Shown in pieces: positions 5,496 through 5,909 of a DNA stretch of 5,909 bases (positions are counted from its first letter, which is position 1; every line of letters starts with the position of its first letter). The notes beneath the pieces were generated by a model. It saw only the letters and a program-made list of their open reading frames with translations, searched no databases and was not told the DNA's origin. This DNA comes from Acidobacteriota bacterium. Its GTDB lineage: Bacteria; Acidobacteriota; Terriglobia; UBA7540. Location: assembly GCA_021789565.1 (NCBI GenBank), contig JAJYJL010000590.1:1-5909 (forward strand), written 5' to 3'. The translations under genes and the position numbers were made by a program.

Positions 5496-5909
5496 ATGGC
5501 AAAGTTTATTGTTGGTGTAATTATCGGATTTCTTCTGGTTCCGGCCCTTTTTTACCTTTACTGCAAGTCCGGTCACGCGCCGGTCGCAACCTCCGCGCCA
5601 CCGATGCCGCTTGAGAGATTTTTCGCCAAGACAGCGCTGCACGCCGCCATCGGCCGGGAAGCACCCAAGACCCAATCCACAAGGGCAACTGAAGGCGAAT
5701 TGCGTGCGGGCGTGGATGTCTATCATCATAACTGTGAGGTCTGCCACGGTATTCCCGACGAGTCTGCCTCAAACATTGCTAAGGGAATGTTTCCCCGGCC
5801 GCCGCAACTGTTCGCACCCGGACACATGGTCACTGACGATCCTGTCGGCGTTACCTACTGGAAGGCCAAGCACGGTATTCGGCTGACCGGCATGCCAGGC
5901 TTTGTCAAC
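5496..5909 (+). CDS. Membrane-anchored monohaem cytochrome c (5' part, runs off window)
   Basis: The first 138 codons are visible, without a stop. Residues 4-22 form one hydrophobic segment (FIVGVIIGFLLVPALFYLY) after a single Lys, which fits an uncleaved N-terminal anchor or a signal peptide. Cys23 follows it but lacks a good lipobox. A Pro/Ala-rich linker precedes the haem domain. The covalent haem site is C80-E-V-C83-H84 within YHHNCEVCHG, and Met133 in GIRLTGMPGF is the likely distal iron ligand. The haem domain would therefore sit in the periplasm and carry electrons to or from a respiratory complex. FPRPPQLF (99-106) and YWKAKHGIRLTGMP (121-134) resemble c-type cytochromes of acidobacterial genomes (inference from memory). 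The ATG is preceded by GGGGTGA (5480-5486) at 9 nt. A 92-bp gap separates it from the nucleotidyltransferase gene, with no clear terminator. Its redox partner probably lies to the right, outside the window. Confidence 0.88.
   Translation, partial: MAKFIVGVIIGFLLVPALFYLYCKSGHAPVATSAPPMPLERFFAKTALHAAIGREAPKTQSTRATEGELRAGVDVYHHNCEVCHGIPDESASNIAKGMFPRPPQLFAPGHMVTDDPVGVTYWKAKHGIRLTGMPGFVN

Noticed and set aside
5424..5747. Minus-strand open frame over the cytochrome start.
   Set aside because: The plus-strand frame encodes a clear membrane anchor and CxxCH haem site, so this is a shadow.

Overview
The window reads as a chromosomal housekeeping and signalling segment of a Gram-negative bacterium. 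LpxD implies lipid A and therefore an outer membrane. The gene mix (lpxD, a single-domain PilZ protein, an orphan LuxR-type regulator, xerD, a class II tRNA nucleotidyltransferase, a membrane-anchored monohaem cytochrome c) and the style of the proteins suggest Acidobacteriota. That placement is inference from overall resemblance, not from a marker gene. Coding DNA is moderately GC-rich, and nothing in the window looks like a mobile element, tRNA, rRNA or CRISPR array.

Layout: lpxD (17-1039) lies on the minus strand and is transcribed leftwards. A divergent spacer of about 300 bp (1040-1335) separates it from five plus-strand genes: a small PilZ-domain protein (1336-1671), an atypical NarL/FixJ-type response regulator (1777-2526), xerD (3006-3911), a CCA-adding enzyme/poly(A) polymerase family protein (3949-5403), and the first 138 codons of a cytochrome c (5496 to the window edge). 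The 479-bp gap at 2527-3005 is the largest non-coding stretch. It holds two exact TATTGACAA repeats 21 bp apart, a candidate sigma70-type promoter, and an 80-bp block of only 21% GC packed with short inverted repeats, directly upstream of xerD.

How the genes relate: lpxD serves the outer membrane. The PilZ protein and the regulator are adjacent and could form a small c-di-GMP/transcription signalling pair. xerD and the nucleotidyltransferase are 37 bp apart and probably co-transcribed, although their jobs (chromosome dimer resolution and tRNA 3'-end maturation) are unrelated. The cytochrome may start a separate respiratory cluster beyond the window.

The most notable point is the response regulator. 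Its DNA-binding domain is intact, but the receiver has lost the phospho-acceptor aspartate (Gln or Glu there, depending on alignment), one of the paired acidic residues, and the conserved lysine (Arg instead). It therefore probably works without classical phosphorylation. I found no convincing wholly new system.
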